NCBI GenBank assembly: GCA_017983755.1
Contig: JAGOAU010000013.1
Coordinates: 20,647-84,646, forward strand
Length of the DNA stretch: 64,000 nucleotides
Reading direction: 5' to 3'
Source: Azonexus sp.
GTDB taxonomy: Bacteria; Pseudomonadota; Gammaproteobacteria; Burkholderiales; Rhodocyclaceae
This document shows positions 56,498-64,000 of this stretch, one piece after another. The notes below the pieces were generated by a model, which had not been told where the DNA came from, ran no database searches, and worked only from the letters and a program-made list of their open reading frames with translations. The position numbers and the translations under genes are program-made. How positions within the stretch are numbered: position 1 is the first letter of the stretch; each line of letters begins with the position of its first letter.

Positions 56498-58215
56498 AGC
56501 TTCCCTTCAAGCAGGCTCAGGATCTCGTCCTGAGCGATCATTGTGGCCTCGGCATCGAGGCGGCCCTTGTATTCTAGCTTGCCTTCGTTGAGTCCGCGTT
56601 CCCCGATCACCACGCGATGCGGGATGCCGATCAGTTCCATGTCGGCGAACATCACGCCGGGGCGCTCGTTGCGGTCGTCGAGCAGGACGTCGATCCCGGC
56701 CGTCTTGAGGTCGGCGTAAAGCCGGTCGGCAGCGGACTTGACGGCCTCGCTCTTGTAGTAGCCCATCGGCACGATGCAGACCGCGAAAGGCGCAATGGCC
56801 GGCGGCAGGATGATGCCCTTTTCGTCATTGCCCTGCTCGATGGCAGCACCGACGATACGGGAAACGCCAATGCCGTAACAGCCCATCTCCATGATCTGGC
56901 TCTTGCCGTTTTCGTCGAGATAGGCGCAGTTTAGCGCCTTGGCGTATTTCTGGCGCAACTGGAAGATATGGCCGACTTCGATGCCGCGACAGATTTCCAG
57001 CGCGCCCTTGCCGTCCGGCGACGGGTCGCCGGCCACCACGTCGCGAATGTCGGCGACCTCCGGTTCCGGCAGATCGCGGCCGAAATTTACGCCGGTCAGG
57101 TGGAAGCCTGCTTCGTTGGCGCCGCAGACGAAATCGCTCATTGTGGCAACCGCACGGTCGGCAAAAATGGCCACTTTTTCGGCGTTGACCGCAACAGGCC
57201 CTATATAGCCGGGCTTGCAGCCAAGATATTCCTCGACTTCGCCTTCGGCAGCGAAACGGAACGGCGCAAGTCCCGCGATCTTGCTCGCCTTGATTTCGTT
57301 CAGCTCGTGGTCGCCGCGCAGCAGGAGGAGTGCGAAACGCTTTTCGCCATCCTCCGGTTCGCTGACGACGGCGATGGCTTTGACGACTTTCCCGAGATCG
57401 ACCGACAGAAACTCGGCTACGTCGGCACAGGCCATCTTGCCCGGCGTGGCGATCTTTTCCATCGCCTTCGTCGCGGCCGCACGCGGCGTTTTGGGGGCGA
57501 GCGCTTCGGCCAGTTCGACGTTGGCGGCATAGTCGGAATCCGGGCAGAAGGCGATGTCGTCTTCGCCGGAATCGGCCAACACATGGAATTCATGCGAGCC
57601 GGTGCCGCCGATCGAGCCAGTGTCGGCCGCCACAGCGCGGAATTTGAGACCCAGGCGCGTGAAGATGCGGCTGTAGGTGTCGTACATGTTGCCGTATTCG
57701 CGTTTCAGGTCGTCGAACGAACTATGGAAGGAATAACCGTCCTTCATCAGGAACTCGCGGCCGCGCATGACCCCGAAGCGGGGGCGAATCTCGTCGCGGA
57801 ACTTGGTCTGGATCTGGTACAGGTGAATCGGCAACTGGCGGTAGCTCTTGACGTCGCGACGCACGACGTCGGTGATGACTTCCTCGTGTGTCGGGCCGAT
57901 GACGAAATCGCGCTGGTGGCGATCCTTGAAACGCAGCAGTTCCGGGCCGTAGGCAGGGCCGCGACCGGACTCTTCCCAAAGCTCGAAGGGTTGCACGGCA
58001 GGCATCAGCAGTTCGAGCGCGCCAGCCGCATTCATTTCTTCACGAACGATGTTCTCTACCTTGCGCAGCACGCGCAGCCCCAGCGGCATCCAGGTGTAGA
58101 TCCCGGTTGCCGTGCGCTTGATGTAGCCGGCGCGCAGCATCATTTTCTGGCTGATGACCTCGGCGTCGGCCGGTGCTTCCTTGAGGGTAGTGAAAAAGAA
58201 CTGCGAAGTGCGCAT
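56485..58215 (-). CDS. proS: Prolyl-tRNA synthetase (with editing domain)
   Basis: Class II synthetase, 576 residues, bacterial type. The catalytic core (about 1-225 and 390-470; [20 protein letters not shown]-like segment [20 protein letters not shown], motif 2 [19 protein letters not shown]) surrounds the INS editing domain (about 230-385) that hydrolyses Ala-tRNA-Pro. The anticodon domain lies at the C-terminus. ATG 58215 is the usual start; the frame extends upstream by 119 codons without support. Divergent from rppH. Confidence 0.97.
   Translation of the reverse strand: MRTSQFFFTTLKEAPADAEVISQKMMLRAGYIKRTATGIYTWMPLGLRVLRKVENIVREEMNAAGALELLMPAVQPFELWEESGRGPAYGPELLRFKDRHQRDFVIGPTHEEVITDVVRRDVKSYRQLPIHLYQIQTKFRDEIRPRFGVMRGREFLMKDGYSFHSSFDDLKREYGNMYDTYSRIFTRLGLKFRAVAADTGSIGGTGSHEFHVLADSGEDDIAFCPDSDYAANVELAEALAPKTPRAAATKAMEKIATPGKMACADVAEFLSVDLGKVVKAIAVVSEPEDGEKRFALLLLRGDHELNEIKASKIAGLAPFRFAAEGEVEEYLGCKPGYIGPVAVNAEKVAIFADRAVATMSDFVCGANEAGFHLTGVNFGRDLPEPEVADIRDVVAGDPSPDGKGALEICRGIEVGHIFQLRQKYAKALNCAYLDENGKSQIMEMGCYGIGVSRIVGAAIEQGNDEKGIILPPAIAPFAVCIVPMGYYKSEAVKSAADRLYADLKTAGIDVLLDDRNERPGVMFADMELIGIPHRVVIGERGLNEGKLEYKGRLDAEATMIAQDEILSLLEGKLCAG
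57164..57193 (-). repeat. USS-like motif, variant core TGCGGTCAAC with both tracts
   Basis: Reverse-strand core 57184-57193 with the G to A change, AAAAA at +5 to +9 and ATTTT at +16 to +20. Inside proS, encoding [10 protein letters not shown] in the editing domain. Confidence 0.6.
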
Positions 58216-58326
58216 GGGATGCTCTTGAATTCGTTGCAAAAGGTCGATTTTACACGCTGCACGTGCTTTGCATGCGGGCGGCCTTTGTGAAAGAATTGGG
58301 ACAACTTTCAATTTCGCAGGATTAAT

Positions 58327-58878
58327 ATGCTCGATCGTGAAGGCTACCGCCCGAACGTCGGGATTATTCTTTGTAACGCCAAAAACGAGGTCTTCTGGGG
58401 CAAGCGCATACGTGAACATTCCTGGCAGTTTCCGCAAGGTGGCATCAAGCGTGGCGAAACGCCCGAGCAGGCCATGTTCCGCGAACTGTACGAGGAAGTC
58501 GGGCTGCAGCCCGAGCATGTGCGTATCCTCGGTCGAACCAAGGGCTGGCTGCGTTACGAAGTGCCGACACACTGGATCAAGCGCGAGTGGCGCGGCTCAT
58601 ATCGGGGTCAGAAGCAGATATGGTTCCTGCTGCGCCTTGTCGGCCGCGACAACGATGTCAGCTTGCGCGCGACCAGCAAGCCCGAGTTCGACGCATGGCG
58701 CTGGAACGACTACTGGGTCCCGCTGGACGCCGTGATCGAATTCAAGCGTGGCGTCTACGAACAGGCGTTGAGTGAGCTCGTGCGTTTTCTGGAACATGAT
58801 CGGCGGGTCAGGCAACGGCTCCACGGAAATGCACCCGATGCGTCCGGCGAGACAAGCGGAGGTGGCGGGTGCGCCTGA
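58327..58878 (+). CDS. rppH: RNA pyrophosphohydrolase RppH
   Basis: Nudix enzyme that removes 5' pyrophosphate from mRNA and starts decay; 183 residues. The N-terminal [20 protein letters not shown] and Nudix box [20 protein letters not shown] are as in E. coli RppH, followed by [17 protein letters not shown]. The C-terminal extension is acidic and low in structure. It overlaps the CNP1-like gene by ten bases. Confidence 0.96.
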   Translation: MLDREGYRPNVGIILCNAKNEVFWGKRIREHSWQFPQGGIKRGETPEQAMFRELYEEVGLQPEHVRILGRTKGWLRYEVPTHWIKREWRGSYRGQKQIWFLLRLVGRDNDVSLRATSKPEFDAWRWNDYWVPLDAVIEFKRGVYEQALSELVRFLEHDRRVRQRLHGNAPDASGETSGGGGCA

Positions 58879-59402
58879 TCGGACTTCGTCGTTGGTCATT
58901 CCCGATGGTTCTGGCAATCCTGGGTCTTCTGTCATGGCGCCCGGCAGTGGCGGATTTCGAAGAAGATTTCAACGACAAGAAATGGCAGGAAGTGGTGGTT
59001 CAGCTGCCGCCTGCACCGCAACAGGAGAACCTGTTGCCCATTTACGTCAGTGCGGCGACGGATAACGAGTTCTTCATCGATGCCTCGACCTTGACGGTGG
59101 GAGCGGACGGTGTGGTTCGCTATGTTCTGGTTGTACAGACTTCTGGTGGCGCAAGGAATGTAAGTTTCGAGGGTCTGCGTTGCGAAACGCGCGAGCGTCG
59201 CATCTATGCGTCGGGCCGGCCTGACGGCAGTTGGTCAAAGTCGCGCAACAACGAGTGGAAGCGCATCCAGGACGTGGCCGCCAACCGTTATCATGCCGCG
59301 CTCTTCGGCGATTATTTTTGTCCGGAGGGCGTCATTGTCCGCAATGTCGAAGAGGCGCGCGATGCCTTGCGTCGCGGCAGGCATCCGGAAAGTCGTCGTT
59401 GA
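58869..59402 (+). CDS. CNP1-like family secreted protein
   Basis: A 177-residue protein with a signal peptide ([17 protein letters not shown]) and the CNP1-like domain: [59 protein letters not shown] and [19 protein letters not shown]. The family is named from a cyclic-nucleotide phosphodiesterase annotation that has no support for these bacterial members. It overlaps rppH by ten bases and coq7 by one base (TGATG). Confidence 0.88.
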   Translation: MRLIGLRRWSFPMVLAILGLLSWRPAVADFEEDFNDKKWQEVVVQLPPAPQQENLLPIYVSAATDNEFFIDASTLTVGADGVVRYVLVVQTSGGARNVSFEGLRCETRERRIYASGRPDGSWSKSRNNEWKRIQDVAANRYHAALFGDYFCPEGVIVRNVEEARDALRRGRHPESRR

Positions 59403-60031
59403 TGTCCTTGTCTGCCGAACGGTTCATCACCGAATTCGATCGTGCCTTGCGTACCGTTTTCGCCACGGCGCGCAGTCAGCGTCCTGTGCCGGGAGCGGGT
59501 CTGCCCGAGGCCGAGTTGGGCGAACAGGAGCGGGCGCACGTCTGTGGATTGATGCGTGTCAATCACGTCGGGGAAATATGTGCGCAAGCCCTGTATCAAG
59601 GGCAGGCGCTGACCTCGCGTGACCCGTCTGTGAGTGCCGCGCTACGCAGCGCGGCGGACGAGGAGACCGAACATCTTGCCTGGGCCGAGCAGCGCATCGC
59701 CGAACTCGGCGGGCGCAAGAGTCTCCTGAACCCGCTCTGGTATGTCGGAGCCCTTTCGATGGGGTTGCTGGCAGGTCGTCTGGGTGACAAGTGGAATCTC
59801 GGGTTCCTCGCCGAGACCGAGCGTCAGGTCGAAGCGCATCTTGATGGCCACTTGGTAAGATTGCCTGAGCGCGATATGCGTTCACGAGAGATCGTTAATC
59901 AGATGCGCCTCGATGAAATCCGGCATGCGGAAACAGCCGTACATTTGGGGGCGGCCGAATTGCCGGCGCCGGCCAAGGCAGCGATGAAACTGGCGGCCAA
60001 GATCATGACCGGGACCGCCTATCGCATCTGA
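59402..60031 (+). CDS. coq7: Demethoxyubiquinone hydroxylase (Coq7)
   Basis: Di-iron carboxylate enzyme of ubiquinone synthesis, 209 residues. The di-iron ligands are in [52 protein letters not shown] and [16 protein letters not shown], with Glu and His in the expected positions. Betaproteobacteria use Coq7 in place of the flavoprotein UbiF, which fits the organism call. ATG 59402 overlaps the preceding stop by one base. Confidence 0.96.
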   Translation: MSLSAERFITEFDRALRTVFATARSQRPVPGAGLPEAELGEQERAHVCGLMRVNHVGEICAQALYQGQALTSRDPSVSAALRSAADEETEHLAWAEQRIAELGGRKSLLNPLWYVGALSMGLLAGRLGDKWNLGFLAETERQVEAHLDGHLVRLPERDMRSREIVNQMRLDEIRHAETAVHLGAAELPAPAKAAMKLAAKIMTGTAYRI

Positions 60032-60056
60032 GGGCTGTATTTAGTCCTGCCAAGGC

Positions 60057-60485
60057 TCAAGGCTCCTCGATAATCTCGAAGTCATAGGTGATTTTCGCAG
60101 TTTTGCCGATCATGATTGATGCCGAGCAGTATTTGTCCTTGGATAGTTCGATGGCGCGCGCAACAGCTTCCGCCTTTAGTTGCCGCCCCTTTACCCGGTA
60201 GTGAAAATGAATGCCGGTGAAAACCTTGGGGTCTGTTTCCGCGCGCTCCGCATGCAGGCTGACCTCGCAACCGCTGACCGCATGCCTGCCTTTCTTCAGT
60301 ATGAGTACGACATCGAAGGCCGAGCAGCCACCGGTCCCAGCCAATACCATTTCCATGGGGCGTAGCCCGAGATTGCGCCCGCCGGCATCGGGGGCCCCAT
60401 CCATTACGACTGCGTGCCCGCTCCCACTCTCTGCCACAAACGACATGCCTGCGTCGTTGCCCATCCATCTTACGGTGCATTCCAT
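60057..60485 (-). CDS. OsmC family peroxide-resistance protein (YhfA-type)
   Basis: A 142-residue protein of the OsmC/Ohr fold. The first peroxidatic Cys may lie in GTGGCSAFDVVLILKKGRH and the second in LSKDKYCSASIMIGKTAKI, the two-cysteine layout of the family. The short N-terminus matches the YhfA subgroup, whose substrates are unclear. ATG 60485 is preferred; the frame extends 12 codons upstream. It converges with coq7. Confidence 0.93.
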   Translation of the reverse strand: MECTVRWMGNDAGMSFVAESGSGHAVVMDGAPDAGGRNLGLRPMEMVLAGTGGCSAFDVVLILKKGRHAVSGCEVSLHAERAETDPKVFTGIHFHYRVKGRQLKAEAVARAIELSKDKYCSASIMIGKTAKITYDFEIIEEP

Positions 60486-60732
60486 CTGAATCTCCTGTTT
60501 CAGTGTGAGAATTCTATCCAAAAATCTTCTGCTGTGCTTTGCTGGCCGGGATTTGTGCGATGCAGCAATATTGGTGTGGTTGTGGTTGTCACATTGAGCC
60601 GTTCGTGTGGTTAAACAATGCGAAAAATTGTTAATTTACATAAACATATATGTTGTAGATTATATAGTTATGTATTATCTATTGTTTCTATTTATAGATC
60701 GAAATTACAATGCTGCAGCGCATTAATAGTGC
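60486..60732. other. AT-rich gene-free region upstream of a probable small RNA
   Basis: No coding frame fits. Bases 60618-60730 are strikingly AT-rich compared with the surroundings and contain AACATATATGTT, a perfect 12-bp palindrome. It may be an UP-type or regulator-binding stretch for the RNA promoter at 60733-60761, or a patch of foreign DNA. Confidence 0.5.
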
Positions 60733-60761
60733 TTGCTTGTGTGCGTGGTGTTGGGCATAAT
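60733..60761 (+). promoter_or_regulatory. Candidate sigma70 promoter of a small RNA
   Basis: TTGCTT at 60733-60738, a 17-base spacer and CATAAT at 60756-60761, with a very AT-rich stretch upstream. The implied start is near 60768. Confidence 0.6.
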
Positions 60762-60767
60762 GCAAAG

Positions 60768-60880
60768 CGTACGGACTGATGTGGCTCGGCAAGTTGCGGG
60801 TCTCTGAAGTTCAGGTTTGTCTCCTCCACCCTCCTCCTTTGGTGTGGATTTAACGCGGCTCAGCGAGCCGCGTTTTTTTT
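60768..60880 (+). ncRNA. Candidate small RNA, about 113 nt
   Basis: A promoter at 60733-60761 and a strong terminator at 60852-60880 bound this interval, and no coding gene on this strand lies between them. A weak stem presents CTCCTCC (about 60831-60837) in its loop, an anti-Shine-Dalgarno-like motif found in some stress-induced small RNAs. An alternative is a leader peptide: a 24-codon frame from ATG 60779 ends at TAA 60851, with PPP and Trp near its end, but it lacks a ribosome site. The downstream rplM has its own promoter. Confidence 0.6.
60852..60880 (+). terminator. Rho-independent terminator of the candidate small RNA
   Basis: AACGCGGCTC pairs with GAGCCGCGTT over a three-base loop, then a run of eight T (60873-60880). 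It ends 108 bases before rplM. Confidence 0.88.
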
Positions 60881-60911
60881 GCCTGGTAGTGCTGTCGGGA
60901 GCTCAATTCAT

Positions 60912-60941
60912 TTGACAGTATTCCGAAAAGTCGACTAGAAT
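60912..60941 (+). promoter_or_regulatory. sigma70 promoter of rplM-rpsI
   Basis: TTGACA at 60912-60917, an 18-base spacer and TAGAAT at 60936-60941, 47 bases before the rplM ATG. Confidence 0.75.
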
Positions 60942-60988
60942 CCGCGCCTTTCTCCAATCCGCGCCCAATTTTTCAGGACGGCACACAC

Positions 60989-61417
60989 ATGAAAACGTTT
61001 TCCGCCAAGCCACATGAGGTGAAGCGCGAGTGGTTTGTGGTAGACGCCACAGACAAGGTGCTCGGCCGCCTCGCTACCGAAATTGCTCGTCGCCTCCGCG
61101 GCAAGCACAAGGCTATTTATACCCCGCACGTTGATACCGGTGATTTCATCGTCGTAACCAATGTCGAGAAGATCACTGTTACCGGTAACAAGGCTGAGGA
61201 TAAGAAGTACTATCGTCACTCCGGCTACCCCGGTGGTATTTACGAAACCAACTTCAAGAAGATGCAGCAGCGTTTCCCGGGCCGTGCCCTGGAAACCGCC
61301 GTCAAGGGTATGCTGCCGAAGGGTCCGCTGGGCTACGCCATGCTGAAGAAGCTGAAGTGCTACGCCGGTGAACAGCATCCTCACACTGCCCAGCAGCCGA
61401 AGGCTCTGGAAATCTAA
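60989..61417 (+). CDS. rplM: 50S ribosomal protein L13
   Basis: A 142-residue early-assembly protein of the 50S subunit. It starts [20 protein letters not shown] and contains [40 protein letters not shown] and [20 protein letters not shown], all L13 marks. Codon use is strongly biased to the host, as expected. rpsI follows after nine bases. A promoter is seen 47 bases upstream. Confidence 0.98.
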   Translation: MKTFSAKPHEVKREWFVVDATDKVLGRLATEIARRLRGKHKAIYTPHVDTGDFIVVTNVEKITVTGNKAEDKKYYRHSGYPGGIYETNFKKMQQRFPGRALETAVKGMLPKGPLGYAMLKKLKCYAGEQHPHTAQQPKALEI

Positions 61418-61426
61418 GGGGTCATC

Positions 61427-61819
61427 ATGGCTGAAAGTTATTTCTACGGTACCGGTCGTCGCAAGAGCGCCGTTGCCCGTGTCTTCATGAAGCGTGGTTC
61501 CGGTGCCATTGTCGTCAATGGCAAGCCGATCGATCAATTCTTCTCCCGTGAAACCGGCCGTATGATCGTTCGTCAGCCGCTTGAGCTGGTTGAGCAGCTT
61601 AAAGGTTTCGACATCAAGGTCAATGTTGCCGGTGGTGGTGAATCCGGTCAGGCGGGTGCTGTCCGCCACGGTATTACCCGTGCGCTGATCGAGTACGATG
61701 CGGCACTCAAGCCGGTGCTTTCCAAGGCTGGTTTTGTTACCCGTGATGCACGTGAAGTTGAGCGTAAAAAGGTCGGCTTCCACAAGGCGCGCCGCCGCAA
61801 ACAGTTCTCCAAGCGCTAA
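61427..61819 (+). CDS. rpsI: 30S ribosomal protein S9
   Basis: A 130-residue protein whose C-terminal tail contacts P-site tRNA. Seen: [40 protein letters not shown] and the C-terminal [17 protein letters not shown] ending in KR as in all S9. The rplM-rpsI operon is complete and ends with a terminator 20 bases past the stop. Confidence 0.98.
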   Translation: MAESYFYGTGRRKSAVARVFMKRGSGAIVVNGKPIDQFFSRETGRMIVRQPLELVEQLKGFDIKVNVAGGGESGQAGAVRHGITRALIEYDAALKPVLSKAGFVTRDAREVERKKVGFHKARRRKQFSKR

Positions 61820-61838
61820 TTCGCTTTCCCGACTGCAA

Positions 61839-61866
61839 AAAGCCGCCATCTTGGCGGCTTTTTTGT
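61839..61866 (+). terminator. Rho-independent terminator after rpsI
   Basis: AAAGCCGCC pairs with GGCGGCTTT over a five-base loop, then a T run. Confidence 0.87.
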
Positions 61867-61972
61867 TTTCTCGGTGCCGCGTATTATCAAAGGCAGTTCC
61901 GAAAAGCGGTTGCGATCAAACTTCTTATTGTGGCGGGTGCCTGATACCCGTTCCGAGTGAAATGACGGGGTT

Positions 61973-62707
61973 ATGCCAACTCCTGCTGTTACGCTGAGAG
62001 TCAGAAAATTCAGGCGCCGCTTCGGGATCACGGCGCCGCGGGTTGTTGTTCGGACGCATTTGTCCTGGCGCTGGTATGCGTTGGGAGGTGTCCTGTTTGC
62101 GCTCGTCGCTGTTGCGATTGCCTGGTCAATATTGCAGCGTGGCGGTGCAGGGGAAACCGGGCGCGAACTGGAGTCCTTGCGTCGTCAGGTTCGCGAACTT
62201 GACGAGGAGGTGTTGAAGTTGCGGTCGACCGCTGGTACTGAGCAAAATGCGGTGCAGATGGAGCGCTCGACCCAGCAGCAGTTGCTGAATCGCGTCAAGA
62301 TTCTGGAATCCGAGAACGCTGCGTTGAGGGAGGATATGCTCCTTTTTGAGCGTTTGATTCCTGCCACGGGTGATGAGCCTGTAATTCGCCTGGAGAGTTT
62401 TCGGGCGGCTCCTGATGGGCCGCAGCGTTTCCGCTACCGTGTCCTGCTGGCGTTTCAGTCGGCCAAGCAGTTGCCAGAGTTTCGGGGGCGGTTGCAAATT
62501 TTGGTCATTTACTCGCTGGGGGGTAGGCAACAGGAGTTGTTGATTCCGGCGAAGCGTGAGACTGCGGGTGAATTTCAGGTAGAAGTGCGACATTTTTTGC
62601 GCAAAGAGGGGGGGTTCGAGTTGCCAGAGGGGGCGGTGTTGCGCTCGGTGGAAGCCCGCGTATTTCAGGGTGATACACTAAAAGCAAAGCGTCTGGCCCA
62701 ATTGTAG
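61973..62707 (+). CDS. DUF6776 family membrane protein with coiled coil
   Basis: A 244-residue protein: a basic N-terminal tail (RVRKFRRRFG), one membrane helix (about 31-52, WRWYALGGVLFALVAVAIAW), a coiled coil (about 58-120, SLRRQVRELDEEVLKLRST and LNRVKILESENAALREDMLL) and a beta-rich periplasmic domain (FRYRVLLAFQSAKQLPEFRG, LQILVIYSLGGRQQELLI). The order DUF6776, bactofilin, erpA is common in Betaproteobacteria, suggesting a scaffold or envelope role linked to the bactofilin. Function is not known. Confidence 0.85.
   Translation: MPTPAVTLRVRKFRRRFGITAPRVVVRTHLSWRWYALGGVLFALVAVAIAWSILQRGGAGETGRELESLRRQVRELDEEVLKLRSTAGTEQNAVQMERSTQQQLLNRVKILESENAALREDMLLFERLIPATGDEPVIRLESFRAAPDGPQRFRYRVLLAFQSAKQLPEFRGRLQILVIYSLGGRQQELLIPAKRETAGEFQVEVRHFLRKEGGFELPEGAVLRSVEARVFQGDTLKAKRLAQL
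62220..62249 (+). repeat. USS-like motif, exact core, far tract only
   Basis: Core 62220-62229, AAAAT at +15 to +19; near tract reduced to TA. Inside the coiled-coil coding region of the DUF6776 gene, encoding LRSTAGTE. Confidence 0.65.
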
Positions 62708-62716
62708 GAGATGTCA

Positions 62717-63118
62717 ATGTTCGGAAAGAGAGACGAGAGTAGGCCGCAGGGGCGAATTGATACCCTGATTGGCGCCGGTACGTTGGTCGAGGGAAATATT
62801 CGTTTCACCGGCGGACTGCGCATCGATGGTGAGGTCAAGGGAAATGTCGAGGCAGTGGATGGTGCGAGTGCTTCGATGCTGGTGCTGAGTGAGCACGCGC
62901 GGATCGAAGGTGTAGTCGCCGTCGCGCATCTGGTAAGCAATGGCACGGTGGTCGGGCAGGTAAGCGTGTCAGAGTATTTGGAGATGCAGGCGCGTTCCAA
63001 AATTGTCGGTGATGTTGAATATGCGCTCGTCGAAATCCACCAGGGGGCTGTCATCGAGGGGCGGTTGATTCATTGTGCCGGCAAGTCGGTGGAACTAAAG
63101 CTTGCTGCATCAAACTAA
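62717..63118 (+). CDS. Bactofilin (polymer-forming cytoskeletal protein)
   Basis: A 133-residue bactofilin; these beta-helical proteins polymerise without nucleotides and organise cell-envelope enzymes. The core runs IDTLIGAGTLVEGNIRFTGG, LRIDGEVKGNVEAVDGA, LVLSEHARIEGVVAVAHLVS and ALVEIHQGAVIEGRLIHCAG. Two ATGs are close: 62711 abuts the AGGAG site, so 62717, six bases after it, is the better start. It is coupled to DUF6776 upstream; erpA follows. Confidence 0.92.
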   Translation: MFGKRDESRPQGRIDTLIGAGTLVEGNIRFTGGLRIDGEVKGNVEAVDGASASMLVLSEHARIEGVVAVAHLVSNGTVVGQVSVSEYLEMQARSKIVGDVEYALVEIHQGAVIEGRLIHCAGKSVELKLAASN

Positions 63119-63182
63119 CGTCGTTGACCGGAGTCATGTTGGCTCCCATAATTTGTGACGATTTTTTTCAGGAGTGCCGCAA

Positions 63183-63533
63183 ATGAACGCTGTTACCGAA
63201 ATGGTACTGCCCCTCGTGTTTACCGATAGTGCCGCCAGCAAGGTCAAGGAGTTGATCGAAGAAGAAGGCAACCCTGGCCTCAAGTTGCGGGTATTCGTGA
63301 CTGGTGGTGGTTGCTCCGGGTTCCAGTACGGCTTCACTTTCGACGAAGAGGTCAATGAAGACGATGCGACCATGGAAAAAAATGGGGTCACGTTGTTGAT
63401 CGATCCGATGAGCTATCAGTATCTGGTTGGTGCTGAAATCGACTATTCGGAAGGTCTGGAGGGGTCGCAGTTTGTGATACGTAATCCGAACGCAACTTCG
63501 ACTTGTGGCTGCGGGTCGTCTTTCTCGGCTTGA
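63183..63533 (+). CDS. erpA: Iron-sulfur cluster insertion protein ErpA
   Basis: A-type carrier that delivers [4Fe-4S] clusters to essential apoproteins, among them the isoprenoid enzymes IspG and IspH; 116 residues. The three conserved cysteines are seen in [11 protein letters not shown] and the C-terminal [17 protein letters not shown] lies nine bases before ATG 63183; a GTG at 63174 overlaps that site and is unlikely. A terminator follows 16 bases after the stop. Confidence 0.96.
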   Translation: MNAVTEMVLPLVFTDSAASKVKELIEEEGNPGLKLRVFVTGGGCSGFQYGFTFDEEVNEDDATMEKNGVTLLIDPMSYQYLVGAEIDYSEGLEGSQFVIRNPNATSTCGCGSSFSA

Positions 63534-63548
63534 TTAGAATTTGCTTCA

Positions 63549-63574
63549 AAAGGCGGCTACGGCCGCCTTTTTTT
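63549..63574 (+). terminator. Rho-independent terminator after erpA
   Basis: AAAGGCGGC pairs with GCCGCCTTT over a four-base loop, followed by a T run. Confidence 0.87.
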
Positions 63575-63732
63575 GTTTACGTTGCGGCGATTGCTGTTTT
63601 GACGAACATCGCGTTCTTTTATTGCGGCGCCTCATCGATTCCGCTGGCGTGACGGGAGTGCTTTGGCTTCGCGCTGGTTTGTTATTTGGCACGCTCTTTT
63701 TTGGAGCCAGCATATTTTGTTGAGAAGGGTAG

Positions 63733-63760
63733 TTGACGGCAAGTTTGGTGTGTATATAAT
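63733..63760 (+). promoter_or_regulatory. rRNA operon promoter P1
   Basis: TTGACG at 63733-63738, a 16-base spacer and TATAAT at 63755-63760, with a GC-rich discriminator GCGCACCTCTCTGC just after, as in growth-rate-controlled rRNA promoters. Confidence 0.8.
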
Positions 63761-63838
63761 GCGCACCTCTCTGCAGCGCCGGGGGTTTTCGGTGGTGTGG
63801 GGAAAGGGAGGTGCGGTAAAAGATTTTGGATAAAGAGC

Positions 63839-63867
63839 TTGACGAGTTGTACGAAGTTCTTCATAAT
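63839..63867 (+). promoter_or_regulatory. rRNA operon promoter P2
   Basis: TTGACG at 63839-63844, a 17-base spacer and CATAAT at 63862-63867. Its downstream CTCGCCTCTCTGCTG shares CCTCTCTGC with P1. Confidence 0.8.
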
Positions 63868-63874
63868 CTCGCCT

Positions 63875-64000
63875 CTCTGCTGCTGACGAATCAAACGAAA
63901 CGGCGCAGCAAAAACGATCTTTAAAAACTTGAACAACCGATAGGTGTGGGTGCCTTGATGCGAAGCGACTTCGGTCGCAACAAAGTATTAAGGCAATCAC
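63875..64000 (+). other. 16S rRNA leader (5' part of an rRNA operon; 16S lies beyond the window)
   Basis: The segment CGATCTTTAAAAACTTG (63915-63931) is a boxA-like antitermination site, followed by CCGATAGGTGTGGGTGCC, typical of betaproteobacterial pre-16S leaders. A UUCG-capped hairpin, GCGAC and GTCGC, lies at 63966-63979. No mature 16S sequence is reached. Confidence 0.82.

Noticed and set aside
56671-56680. TGCGGTCGTC as a further motif copy in proS
   Set aside because: Last part of the core differs and the flank is GC-rich without tracts.
63541-63723. 60-codon forward frame after erpA
   Set aside because: It begins within the erpA terminator and has no ribosome site or recognisable sequence.

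Overview
The window looks like ordinary chromosome from a high-GC betaproteobacterium of the Rhodocyclales (Azonexus/Dechloromonas type). This rests on gene content and local orders such as argB/pyrimidine 5'-nucleotidase/slmA, DUF6776/bactofilin/erpA and rppH/CNP1-like/coq7. It rests also on Betaproteobacteria-type porin, cytochrome c4 and SlmA sequences. The genus is an inference. Nearly all DNA is coding. The left end cuts through hrpA, and the right end stops inside the leader of a ribosomal RNA operon, just before 16S rRNA.

Layout. 1-10.3 kb: hrpA (reverse), small membrane and hypothetical proteins, an orphan NifX/NafY-like protein, a LysR regulator next to a double-domain SagB-type nitroreductase with an ankyrin protein, MAPEG and the fluoride channel crcB. 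10.4-16.5 kb: glnS, DUF924, an orphan adenine methyltransferase overlapping pyrF, ypfJ and an M23 peptidase. 16.5-21.2 kb (reverse): a cytochrome c, a two-subunit 2-oxoacid dehydrogenase E1, and a flavin-fold/GAF pair. 21.6-26.4 kb: a MacAB-like exporter with two permeases, then an enoyl-CoA hydratase. 26.5-31 kb: rluF/FKBP facing rplU-rpmA-obg-proB. 31-33.3 kb: a small accessory patch (ISL3 transposase remnant, HepT/MntA toxin-antitoxin) next to a porin. 33.5-43.8 kb: trmL, comF, bioB-bioC, msrPQ, CBS protein, cytochrome c4, engB, hemB, slmA, nucleotidase, argB. 43.9-54.4 kb (reverse): hsp20 behind a textbook heat-shock promoter, nudB, a barnase/barstar pair, aspS, DUF502, FmdB, pilD-pilC-pilB, a CorC-type protein and a CcsA-like protein. 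54.5-64 kb: ffh, a lytic transglycosylase, proS, rppH, CNP1-like, coq7, OsmC, a probable small RNA, rplM-rpsI, DUF6776, bactofilin, erpA and the rRNA promoters.

The most unusual signal is not a gene. The 10-mer TGCGGTCGAC occurs 17 times in 64 kb, about equally on both strands and in unrelated genes and intergenic gaps. Every exact copy is followed by an A/T run 15-20 bases downstream, and most by another one about 5-10 bases downstream. At least six one-mismatch copies keep the same A/T spacing, whereas other one-mismatch sites without the tracts look like chance. This core-plus-two-AT-tracts design resembles the DNA uptake sequences of Pasteurellaceae, whose core also contains GCGGT. I propose it as a candidate uptake-type signal of this lineage; pilB/pilC/pilD and comF, whose homologues serve transformation elsewhere, lie in the same window.

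Other points worth attention: a perfect 25-bp palindrome lying over the -10 element of the bioB promoter; a probable roughly 110-nt RNA before rplM with an exposed CUCCUCC loop; the secreted ribonuclease/barstar pair; and the E1-only dehydrogenase beside a cytochrome c.
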